Assembly (NCBI RefSeq): GCF_030540765.1
Contig: NZ_JAUOEL010000003.1
Location: 248,001 to 312,000, forward strand
Length of the DNA: 64,000 nucleotides
Source: Flavivirga jejuensis
Lineage (GTDB): Bacteria; Bacteroidota; Bacteroidia; Flavobacteriales; Flavobacteriaceae
Direction of reading: 5' to 3'
Below, one piece after another: positions 54,617-62,551 of this stretch (position 1 is the stretch's first letter; every line of letters begins with the position of its first letter). The notes under the pieces were generated by a model. The model saw nothing but the letters and a program-made list of their open reading frames with translations, was not told the DNA's origin and made no database searches. A program made the position numbers and the translations under genes.

Positions 54617-55378
54617 ATGAAAAAACAATTTTTTATTACCTGCTTTTGCTTATCAATAACATACTACCTAAATGCACAAAACACATTTCCTGCTTCTGGA
54701 AATGTGGGGATAGGGACAACGAATCCTACTTCTAAATTAGATGTAATTGGAGACATAAATGCTAATGGAGGAATTGTTAGTGAATCAAATTATGGATTAA
54801 CAATAAGCCCAAATGCTAATGATGCTATTATTAAAAGAGGAACTCCTGGGAATTTAATGGTATGTTCAGGTGGAGGAAATAGCTCAATCTTTTTAAACTA
54901 TGCATATGGAAGCGGGAATAGTGGTGTCAAAATTTATGATGGAGGGACTATTAATTATGGACAGATTAAAATTTCTTCTACTGGCGATTTGTCTCTTTTT
55001 TCTAAAAGTGGTAATGTTGGCATAGGCACAACAACTCCAGACTCAAAACTTACAGTAGCGGGAAAAATACATGCACAAGAAATAAAAGTAGCTGTAAATG
55101 CTGGAGCTGACTTTGTTTTTGAAGACAATTACAAACTGCCCAATTTAAAAGACACAGAAGCATTCATTAAGAAAAATAAACACTTGCCAGAAATAGCCTC
55201 AGAAAAAGACATGCAAGAAAATGGGCTTCTTATAGCAGAAATGAATATTAAACTCCTTCAAAAAATAGAAGAGTTAACACTTTATACTATTGATCAAGAA
55301 AAGAGAATAGAAAGCTTAGAGTCTAAAAACGAAAAATTAATAGCTTTAGTTGAAAAACTAATTAATAAAAAGGATTAA
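54617..55378 (+). CDS. Tail-fibre-like surface protein, copy in plus operon
   Basis: The start at 54617 (253 residues) gives MKKQFFITCFCLSITYYLNA, matching the signal of the other copies; an ATG 6 bp upstream is possible. After FPASGNVGIGTTNPTSKLDV comes a variable head, a second SGNVGIGTTTPDSKLTVAGK block, then the tail ([46 protein letters not shown]) and a coiled coil. It belongs to the same family as 34281, 35005 and 40470, and again sits inside a secretion operon, just ahead of a GspC-like gene. Confidence 0.8.
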   Translation: MKKQFFITCFCLSITYYLNAQNTFPASGNVGIGTTNPTSKLDVIGDINANGGIVSESNYGLTISPNANDAIIKRGTPGNLMVCSGGGNSSIFLNYAYGSGNSGVKIYDGGTINYGQIKISSTGDLSLFSKSGNVGIGTTTPDSKLTVAGKIHAQEIKVAVNAGADFVFEDNYKLPNLKDTEAFIKKNKHLPEIASEKDMQENGLLIAEMNIKLLQKIEELTLYTIDQEKRIESLESKNEKLIALVEKLINKKD

Positions 55379-55387
55379 AATAAGAGG

Positions 55388-55852
55388 ATGAAAGGTAAAA
55401 CAAAAACATATATGCTTTTAGTAGGTGTTTTGGCTATTTGGGGGATTATTGGATTTAAAATGTTAGGTGCATTGAATCCAAAACCACCGAAAACTTTACA
55501 ACAAGATCTGGCTGTTTCATTTAACCCTCAGATTAATACCGCAGTTGATACCTTTTCAATTAGAGCCGTTGATCGTGATCCCTTTTTAGGAACTTTATAT
55601 AAAAAAAAGAAAACCATTGTAAAACGAAAATCGGCTCAACCAAAAGAAGAGTTTGTTTGGCCTTCAGTAATATATCATGGTACTGTTGCTAAACAACAAA
55701 GCAAATCACAAATTTTCGTGATTTCGATTAACGGGCAACAGTATCTTATGAAAGTTGGACAAGATATTGGTGGTATAAAATTAAGATTCGCTAATGCAAA
55801 AGTTATTACTATTACTTCTAAAGGTCATAGAAAAACAATTAACAAAGCTTAA
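55388..55852 (+). CDS. GspC/PilP-like periplasmic connector
   Basis: 154 residues with one N-terminal membrane helix (MLLVGVLAIWGIIGFKML), a Pro-rich linker, RAVDRDPFLGT (the DPF motif typical of GspC/PilP) and a small beta domain at about 90-150 (YHGTVAKQ, VISINGQQYLMKVGQDIGGI) like the homology region that docks on the secretin. It should link the inner-membrane platform to the secretin encoded at 32066. Its stop and the next start overlap by one base. Confidence 0.75.
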   Translation: MKGKTKTYMLLVGVLAIWGIIGFKMLGALNPKPPKTLQQDLAVSFNPQINTAVDTFSIRAVDRDPFLGTLYKKKKTIVKRKSAQPKEEFVWPSVIYHGTVAKQQSKSQIFVISINGQQYLMKVGQDIGGIKLRFANAKVITITSKGHRKTINKA

Positions 55853-57135
55853 TGATGTTTTATAAATTAAAAGCGGGTGCGTTACAATTCACTATGTTTA
55901 TAGTTGTTGTTATTGCATTATTATTAGCTGCTTTTATTATTTTAATACATACTCATAAACAATTTAGTATTCAAAACGATTTTGTATTAGAAACCATTAA
56001 TAACTCAAAAAAGGGCATTGCTTATGCTCTTGAGAATACTATAAGAACCAATGATACCATTTCTATTAGGCTACAAGATCAAGATTATAAAACACTTTTA
56101 GTACATCGAGATTATTGGGGTTTGTATGAAAAGATGGTTTCTATATCAAAAATAAAAACCAATACTTTTAAAAGAATCGCTTTGGTTGGTGCTTCTCAAC
56201 CTAAAACGGATAGAGTAGCACTTTATGTTGAAGAGCAAAACAAACCACTGGTTGTGGTTGGAAATACTAAAATACAAGGAGTTGCATATCTCCCAAAACA
56301 AGGTGTCCGTACAGGGAATATAGCTGGGCACGCTTACTATGGCGATCAACTTATTTATGGCAAAACAAAAACAAGCCACAGTCTTCCAGAACTTTTAAGT
56401 AAAACATATAAACAATTAAAGGATGTTAACAATACCATTAAAGACATCTCAGGCGATCATTTTTTAGATGTAACTTCTAATAGAACACACAAAAACTCCT
56501 TTTACAATCCGATACAAATAGTTTATAGCAATACAGACATTAACCTTTCTGGAATTACCCTAATGGGGCACATTATAGTACAATCAAAAACAAAGATCAC
56601 GGTTGATGCCAGTTCTAATTTAAAAGACGTCATTTTAATAGCTCCAGTAATTGATATAAAGAATCATGTTATGGGGACATTTCAAACCATAGCTTCAAAA
56701 AAAATTAACGTGGGCAAAAACTGTAAGCTCAATTACCCTTCCGCTCTTATTTTAAATCAAACAACGGTCTCTATAAGTTCAAATGTTATTAGCAACCAGA
56801 AAAATGAATTTCAGGGTATCATGATAGATAAAGGAACTGAAATAAGAGGCACTGTTGTATATTCTGAAACAGAAAAACAGAAAAATTTCAAAGCACAAGT
56901 TATTATTGAGGAAGGCGCAACTATTACAGGCGAAGTCTATTGCAATCGAAATTTAGAACTCAAAGGACGTGTATATGGCAGTGTATTTACATCTAATTTT
57001 GTTGCTAACCAATCTGGATCTATCTATCAAAATCATATTTATAATGGTCGTATTTTAATAAACGAATTGCCTGAAGAATATGTAGGATTACCATTTAAAA
57101 ATTCTAAAAAAGATGTTATAAAATGGTTGTACTAA
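55852..57135 (+). CDS. GspK-like pseudopilin with polymer-type beta repeats
   Basis: 427 residues. The N-terminus is a prepilin-like leader (MMFYKLKAG, then ALQFTMFIVVVIALLLAAF) without the Glu at +5, as in GspK tip pseudopilins. The large periplasmic part has strands such as ITLMGHIIVQSKTKITVDAS, and at about 345-400 a run IIEEGATITGEVYCNRNLEL and GRVYGSVFTSNF that reads like the right-handed beta-helix of polymer-forming (bactofilin-like) proteins. It lies where a GspK gene would be, between GspC-like and pseudopilin genes. The combination is unusual; the GspK role is inference. Confidence 0.6.
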   Translation: MMFYKLKAGALQFTMFIVVVIALLLAAFIILIHTHKQFSIQNDFVLETINNSKKGIAYALENTIRTNDTISIRLQDQDYKTLLVHRDYWGLYEKMVSISKIKTNTFKRIALVGASQPKTDRVALYVEEQNKPLVVVGNTKIQGVAYLPKQGVRTGNIAGHAYYGDQLIYGKTKTSHSLPELLSKTYKQLKDVNNTIKDISGDHFLDVTSNRTHKNSFYNPIQIVYSNTDINLSGITLMGHIIVQSKTKITVDASSNLKDVILIAPVIDIKNHVMGTFQTIASKKINVGKNCKLNYPSALILNQTTVSISSNVISNQKNEFQGIMIDKGTEIRGTVVYSETEKQKNFKAQVIIEEGATITGEVYCNRNLELKGRVYGSVFTSNFVANQSGSIYQNHIYNGRILINELPEEYVGLPFKNSKKDVIKWLY

Positions 57136-57464
57136 AAAAAATAAAAGGATCAACTCTTATGGAAACTTTGGTCGCCACAGTTTTAATTGTAGTGATATTT
57201 ATGATTTCCAGCATGATTCTTAATAATCTATTTTCCAATACTATTAAAAAAAATACCCGAGCCATAGAAGCACATATAAACGAATTACAATATTTGTGCA
57301 AAAATGAGAAATTAATAATTCCTTACTATGATGATTTTAATTCTTGGGATATAGCTATTACGACTCAAAAAGATGGTAATAAAACCATTATTTTATTTGA
57401 GGCTATAAATACAGAAACTAATCAGAGTTATTCAAAACAAAGTGTTGAAATGAGTACTAATTAA
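57123..57464 (+). CDS. Minor pseudopilin
   Basis: 113 residues. Type IV prepilin leader MVVLKKIKG, then STLMETLVATVLIVVIFMIS; Gly at -1 and Glu14 at +5 fit the canonical cleavage site. The globular part is short (about 75 residues), as in GspI-like minor pseudopilins. It overlaps the preceding gene by 13 bp. Confidence 0.75.
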   Translation: MVVLKKIKGSTLMETLVATVLIVVIFMISSMILNNLFSNTIKKNTRAIEAHINELQYLCKNEKLIIPYYDDFNSWDIAITTQKDGNKTIILFEAINTETNQSYSKQSVEMSTN

Positions 57465-57518
57465 TAACTTTAATATACCCCAAAACACTTAATAAGTGAA
57501 TTACATTAATTATAGCAA

Positions 57519-57983
57519 ATGAAAAATAATAAAAAAATACAGGCTTTTACCATAAATGAAATGGTTGTAGTTTTAATACTTTCCAGTATTGTTGTAGGGC
57601 TAGCTTTCTCTGTACTATCATTGGTACAAAAGCATATGTATGGCATTCAAAATAATTTCGCTAAGAATACAGAACTAAACAAATTAGAACAGTCATTTTG
57701 GTTAGATTTTAACAGATATTCGGATATAAAATATAATGAATTAGAAGATAAATTAACATTTGCTACGGCAATAGATTCAATAAGTTATCAATTTCACAAA
57801 ACCTTTATAATTAAGAATCTAGACACTTTTAATATTGAAACACAAAGTAAAATGCTTTTTTTTGATGGCAATGAAATAAACCAAGGTTTTGTTGATGCTT
57901 TAAAATTAGAAACATCCAAGACATTACAAAGTCAGCAACTTTTTATATTTAAAGATAATGATGCAACTCACTACTTAAATTAA
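57519..57983 (+). CDS. Minor pseudopilin
   Basis: 154 residues. Prepilin leader MKNNKKIQA, then FTINEMVVVLILSSIVVGLA; Ala9 at -1 and Glu14 at +5. A soluble domain follows (KLEQSFWLDFNRYSDIKYNE) of the GspJ/GspH-like size class. Its stop overlaps the gspF start by one base. Ala at -1 is shared with the major pseudopilin at 37633. Confidence 0.78.
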   Translation: MKNNKKIQAFTINEMVVVLILSSIVVGLAFSVLSLVQKHMYGIQNNFAKNTELNKLEQSFWLDFNRYSDIKYNELEDKLTFATAIDSISYQFHKTFIIKNLDTFNIETQSKMLFFDGNEINQGFVDALKLETSKTLQSQQLFIFKDNDATHYLN

Positions 57984-59119
57984 TGGCATTTCAATTAGAT
58001 AACATACAGAAAAAGAAACCTTCTATTTTAAAGGAAAATTTAAAAGAAACATCTTTTCTTAAAAAGGAGATTTCATTATTTAACACCCCTTTTGGCAATA
58101 AAATTAAAGAAGATTTTTATACGGAGTTGAGTGTATTGTTAAAAGCTGGTATTACTTTGAAAGACGGGTTAGAATTACTTCAAAATTCACAAAAAAAGAA
58201 ACAAAACAAAGATGTTTTAAATATTATTTCTAATAATATCGTTTCTGGGCAAAGTCTTTCTGAAGCATTAAAAGTTCAAAAACAGTTTACAGATTACGAG
58301 TATTATTCGGTGAAAATTGGTGAAGAAACAGGCTCCTTATATCAGGTTATGGAGCAATTGGGAAGTTTTTTTGCTAGAAAAAACGAGCAACACAGAAACC
58401 TTATAAGTGCACTAACCTACCCTATTATTATTTTAAGTACCGCCGTTTTGGTTGTTGCATTTATGTTACGGTTTGTAGTACCTATGTTTCAAGACATTTT
58501 TAAACAACAAGGTGTCGAATTACCAGCTATTACAAAGTTTATTATTAGTATGTCTGAATTTGCAGGCACTTATGGCTGGTTGATGCTTCTAATAGTTATA
58601 GTTCTTATAGCTTCAAAATCTTTCTTGAATAAAAAGAAAAAATTTAAGAATATTAAAGATCGTCTTATTTTAAAATTGCCTTTTATTGGCAACTTTGTAA
58701 AATCAATCTATTTATCTCAATTTACACAAGCAATTTCTTTATTAACGGCTTCTAAAGTCCCAGTGGTTAATAGCATTCAGTTGGTAAAACAAATGATAGA
58801 TTTCTATCCCTTACAACATGCCTTAGAAACGGTAGAAGAGCACATACTAAAAGGACAATCGTTAAGTAACAGTTTAAGTGAACATAAACTATTTGATGCT
58901 AAAATGATCGCACTTGTTAGAGTTGCAGAAGAAACCAATCAAACCGAGTTTATTTTTGATAGACTTAATATGCAATATAATACTCAAGTACAGCAGCAAT
59001 CTAAAATGCTGTCTACCATTATGGAACCTATTATAATATTAATTGTAGGTATTTTAGTGGGCGTTATTTTGATAGCGATGTATTTACCTATGTTTAAGTT
59101 GAGTAGTGTGATGGGGTGA
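57983..59119 (+). CDS. GspF/PilC-type inner-membrane platform protein
   Basis: 378 residues with the duplicated T2SF domain: KEDFYTELSVLLKAGITLKD with LSEALKVQKQFTDYEYYSVK, and in the second half YLSQFTQAISLLTASKVPVV with LIALVRVAEETNQTEF-like sequence (MIALVRVAEETNQTEFIF). Three membrane segments lie at about 140-165, 195-215 and 350-372. It should be the polytopic core of the machine and partner of GspE (35746). It is the last gene of the operon. Confidence 0.93.
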   Translation: MAFQLDNIQKKKPSILKENLKETSFLKKEISLFNTPFGNKIKEDFYTELSVLLKAGITLKDGLELLQNSQKKKQNKDVLNIISNNIVSGQSLSEALKVQKQFTDYEYYSVKIGEETGSLYQVMEQLGSFFARKNEQHRNLISALTYPIIILSTAVLVVAFMLRFVVPMFQDIFKQQGVELPAITKFIISMSEFAGTYGWLMLLIVIVLIASKSFLNKKKKFKNIKDRLILKLPFIGNFVKSIYLSQFTQAISLLTASKVPVVNSIQLVKQMIDFYPLQHALETVEEHILKGQSLSNSLSEHKLFDAKMIALVRVAEETNQTEFIFDRLNMQYNTQVQQQSKMLSTIMEPIIILIVGILVGVILIAMYLPMFKLSSVMG

Positions 59120-59154
59120 TTATTAAAAAAACTAATTATTTAAGTAAGACGATG

Positions 59155-59649
59155 CTATTTATTTAAAGGTACTACCGCACTTATTAGACTAAATGCGACT
59201 AATACAATAGAAGCTGCTGCGGCATCGTATAACTCTGGAACTAATTTCATTCCTGTAGTAACATAAGCCCAAATAATAAAAGCTAGACTAGAAACCAAAA
59301 GATGGTTTATTTTAGGTTTACCTTTTTCTGCTTGTTTGTTTAAATATATAGGCGTTAAAATCAGACACATTATAAATATAATCCAAATTACATAACCACG
59401 AACATCTTCTTTTTCAATTAATGGTACAAACCCAAACATCGCTAAATAACCTGCAATAATTTCACTAGGAATTAATCGAGAGATTTTTTCAAGATAACCA
59501 TTCACTCTATTTTCATTTTCCGAACCTTCTGTATCTTTCTTATTTGAAACTGTCTTAACTTCTCCAAACGTCTCCTCCTCTATTTCATCAAGACTGCTAT
59601 TACCATATTGAATAGTTGTTTTTGTTTTTTCATAAAATAATCTGCTCAT
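59155..59649 (-). CDS. Small membrane protein, unknown function
   Basis: 164 residues. The first 65 are soluble and acidic; then come about four hydrophobic segments (IPSEIIAGYLAMFGFVPLI, VIWIIFIMCLILTPIYL, HLLVSSLAFIIWAYVTTGM, AAAASIVLVAFSLISAVV). The phrase SRLIPSEIIAGYL before the first helix looks like a conserved motif of small bacterial membrane proteins of unknown role. It lies 31 bp after the amidohydrolase-type gene and is probably the last gene of that minus-strand unit. Confidence 0.6.
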   Translation of the reverse strand: MSRLFYEKTKTTIQYGNSSLDEIEEETFGEVKTVSNKKDTEGSENENRVNGYLEKISRLIPSEIIAGYLAMFGFVPLIEKEDVRGYVIWIIFIMCLILTPIYLNKQAEKGKPKINHLLVSSLAFIIWAYVTTGMKLVPELYDAAAASIVLVAFSLISAVVPLNK

Positions 59650-59680
59650 TATTGTTTCGTTTTAAAAGTGAGTATATATA

Positions 59681-61432
59681 TTAATTATATAAATAATTGT
59701 TAGGATTTAATTGAGCTATTTGAGCAAACTCATCAGGGGTTAGATTACCTTGAGTTTGTACAACAAGATTTTTTTCGGCCTTATGATTTCTCACCACGTA
59801 AAAATCTGTTCCGAACAATACTTTTTGTCCTAAAACAGGGTGGTTAATTGTTTGTTTAAGTAAATCGAAGATGTCTTTATCATGTAAAATATAACTAATA
59901 TCTGCGTATACATTTTTATGTTGAAGCATCATACTACATATAATGGAATACCAGTCTACTTTTTTCCAGCAATTTTCAAGTTTTGTCCAACTTATGTCTT
60001 TTTTATTATCATCCGTATACAAAAACTCAATGCCATGATCCGTTTTTTTAATTAGTGCATTACTATAATGAAAGCGATCTTTTTCCAGATATTTTTCCCA
60101 TTGGTCTTCCCCTCCAAAATGAGCTAAACAAATCTTAAGATGAGACAAGTTGCGATCCATTGGTTTATCTGGCCCATTGTACCCAAATAAAGTCTGTACA
60201 TCCTTACTAGATGTACTAACTTTAATCCTTAGCAGCTCTTCTTTTAACAGTACAAGATAATTTAACGGATGGGTGAAATTAAGTGAGAAATCTTTATTTT
60301 TAGATTCTGGCAACAGTAATTCATCATACTTGGGATCTGTTGTTCTAGCATATTCTTTAAAAATAGGATGCTTGTCCCAATCTGTTTTTTTGTTCCCTCG
60401 ATAAAAGATAGTCCCTTTAATACAATGCGTCATGATGGGGATTTTTTTATCTGCTGCATATTTCCAAAGAGGTAATATGGCTTCATCAAATGGATAATAT
60501 CCCAATGCTGGATAAATTTTAAATCCATTAAATTTATTAACCTCAATGTAAGTCTTTATAAAACAATCCTTAAGCATAACTTTTCCTTTATGAAATTCGG
60601 TTTTATCATAAACTAAATAATCATCTTCATCAGGAATTCTTCTTGGTTCTACAAATACAAAAGGTAAAATAAGATCTTTATTTACACCATTTGCTTTCAT
60701 ATCTGCAAGCTCTTGCATCTGGTGCCTGTATGTGTTTTCAGGTTTTAAATCTCCAGCATCCATATACTCCATATCCATTGGTAACACAATAAATTTTGTT
60801 TTAGGTGCATACTGTTCTTTCAAAGCTCCAAATATTCTATCTTGATCTTTGTATAGCGCAAATCGTCCTAATAACAGGTAACGACTAATAAGATCCTTGG
60901 TCATCTTCCCTGGTAAAACTCCCGCTAGTTTAAAAGCTTTTGTTATAACAAAAATTATAAAATTACGTCCATTTTTTATAAATAATCCGACAATTACTAC
61001 CAGTAGAATTTTAACATACAGATTTGTTATAGTTAGTAATAAATACCATTCTTTCATCCAACTTTCTAACTTCAATATATACTTTAAAATTATATTTTGT
61101 GATGGGGTTGCCGTAAAAGATGCTAACCAATTAAACACAATGAATAAAACATGTATAGTAAGTATAATTTTAATAAGCTTAAAGAATCCCGATAATACTT
61201 TTCTATGTTGTAGCCAGATATAGAATAATGTAAGATTTCGTTTTTTTTGACGCGCTTCTCCTGTATATTTTTCACTTTTATTTCTAACACTTATTTTATA
61301 CAACTTAAGAATAAGTGGTGTATACAAAACAAAACTCAACCATCTAGGAACAAAAGTCTTTGCTAAATAAGGAGGTACGTGCTCTCCTTTAAAAATATGA
61401 GTATGACAATTAATTATAGGTTTATCATTCAT
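59681..61432 (-). CDS. Amidohydrolase-like protein with inserted membrane segments
   Basis: 583 residues. INCHTHIF at residues 7-13 is the HxH metal motif at the first strand of amidohydrolase_2-type TIM barrels. Later barrel strands look present: KFIVLPMDMEYMD (about 202-214), IPIMTHCIKG with a metal-type His, LKICLAHFGGEDQWEKYL and VLFGTDFYVV with the final Asp. Between the first strand and the rest, about 180 residues are inserted with two hydrophobic segments (about 81-106 and 130-152) and a possible third. Its substrate is unknown. It is 39 bp after the metallo-beta-lactamase-fold gene. Confidence 0.65.
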   Translation of the reverse strand: MNDKPIINCHTHIFKGEHVPPYLAKTFVPRWLSFVLYTPLILKLYKISVRNKSEKYTGEARQKKRNLTLFYIWLQHRKVLSGFFKLIKIILTIHVLFIVFNWLASFTATPSQNIILKYILKLESWMKEWYLLLTITNLYVKILLVVIVGLFIKNGRNFIIFVITKAFKLAGVLPGKMTKDLISRYLLLGRFALYKDQDRIFGALKEQYAPKTKFIVLPMDMEYMDAGDLKPENTYRHQMQELADMKANGVNKDLILPFVFVEPRRIPDEDDYLVYDKTEFHKGKVMLKDCFIKTYIEVNKFNGFKIYPALGYYPFDEAILPLWKYAADKKIPIMTHCIKGTIFYRGNKKTDWDKHPIFKEYARTTDPKYDELLLPESKNKDFSLNFTHPLNYLVLLKEELLRIKVSTSSKDVQTLFGYNGPDKPMDRNLSHLKICLAHFGGEDQWEKYLEKDRFHYSNALIKKTDHGIEFLYTDDNKKDISWTKLENCWKKVDWYSIICSMMLQHKNVYADISYILHDKDIFDLLKQTINHPVLGQKVLFGTDFYVVRNHKAEKNLVVQTQGNLTPDEFAQIAQLNPNNYLYN

Positions 61433-61471
61433 AATACAACATGAGTTTTACTTCTACTTTCAGTTTGTAAA

Positions 61472-62551
61472 TTACAATACTATTTCTATGCCGTCTATAC
61501 CCGTTTCTGGGTATATAGCATCATAATTATGAGCATTTTTAAGAGAATTCAAACCCCATATTTCGTTGGTAGATGACTTATAATTAAATAGTAATTGGGT
61601 ACCTGCTCCAGAGGTTTTTATAATTCGTGAAATAGTATCGGCTTTAGGGTGCTTAAAAGTTGACCCATTAGTAGAAATGATGTAGTTACTACACTTTATT
61701 TTTTCTAAAAGCTCAGGGCTTGTATTATGAGAACTTGCATGATGAGAAACTTTCATAAGATCAATGTCTATTTTGCGGTCTGGTTCTATAATATTAAGTG
61801 TCTTAACTAATTGAGAAGGAAACGCATCACCACAAAAAAGAATGGACTTAGCGTTAAAAGTTGCTAAAAAAGCAATGCTACTCCCATTGGCTTCGGAATG
61901 ATCTTCATGGAAGCTTGTTTGCGCTAAGGCATTTATATCTGGGATAGCTTCACCAAAAGTTTCATCTTCCTCTTCCTCTTCTTCTACAATTGGAGGTCCT
62001 CCAGGAACCATATTAGCTTTAGTGACCTCTTTTACCCATTTAGGCTTTAAATCTTTTAAAAGCACTGGTGTTGGAGACAACAATGTTAATTGCATGCCTC
62101 CTGGTAAAGTTATTTTTGGAAGTATATCGGAGTCTACAACGACTGCTTTATTATTAAAATCACCATTCCACGAAATCTCGTGTTTTAAAATAGCTTGTGT
62201 TAGGTGTTCGCCTTGTTTAGCACCAAAATCCTCATCATTTTCGTCGACAACTTCTTCTACTTCCGTTAAATGCTTAAACCCGTTATACCAAAAATCACGT
62301 ACTTTAAACCCGAGGTCATTTTCTTCAAGAAGCCCAAGAATACCTGCTATATGATCTTTATCAATATGTGTTACTACCATAAGCTCAAAATACCTATCCT
62401 CTTCGGGAAGACTTTCTATCATCTCTTTAATGTCGTGTCTGGTTCCAGCAGTTCCGCCATCAATTAGGATACGATTACGATCTTCCCCATCACCGTACTC
62501 TATCCAAATACAGTCTCCAAACCTTGCGGGTAAAAATTTTAGTTTTATCAT
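61472..62551 (-). CDS. ComEC-like metallo-beta-lactamase-fold hydrolase
   Basis: 359 residues, no signal peptide, so probably cytoplasmic. FLPARFGDCIWIEYG and ILIDGGT open the fold; VVTHIDKDHIAG (His62, Asp64, Asp66, His67) is the HxDxDH metal motif of the ComEC/Rec2-type branch; ILFCGDAF and VSHHASSHNTS hold the remaining ligands. A low-complexity acidic stretch (EEEEEEDETFGEA, about 190-202) interrupts it. Stand-alone proteins of this kind are often found in bacterial conflict cassettes. It shares one base with the stop of the upstream gene. Confidence 0.78.
   Translation of the reverse strand: MIKLKFLPARFGDCIWIEYGDGEDRNRILIDGGTAGTRHDIKEMIESLPEEDRYFELMVVTHIDKDHIAGILGLLEENDLGFKVRDFWYNGFKHLTEVEEVVDENDEDFGAKQGEHLTQAILKHEISWNGDFNNKAVVVDSDILPKITLPGGMQLTLLSPTPVLLKDLKPKWVKEVTKANMVPGGPPIVEEEEEEDETFGEAIPDINALAQTSFHEDHSEANGSSIAFLATFNAKSILFCGDAFPSQLVKTLNIIEPDRKIDIDLMKVSHHASSHNTSPELLEKIKCSNYIISTNGSTFKHPKADTISRIIKTSGAGTQLLFNYKSSTNEIWGLNSLKNAHNYDAIYPETGIDGIEIVL

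Noticed and set aside
34281-55378. Fibre-like genes as part of a prophage tail module
   Set aside because: No terminase, capsid, portal, tape-measure, lysis or integrase gene is present. The genes carry Sec signal peptides and sit inside secretion operons.
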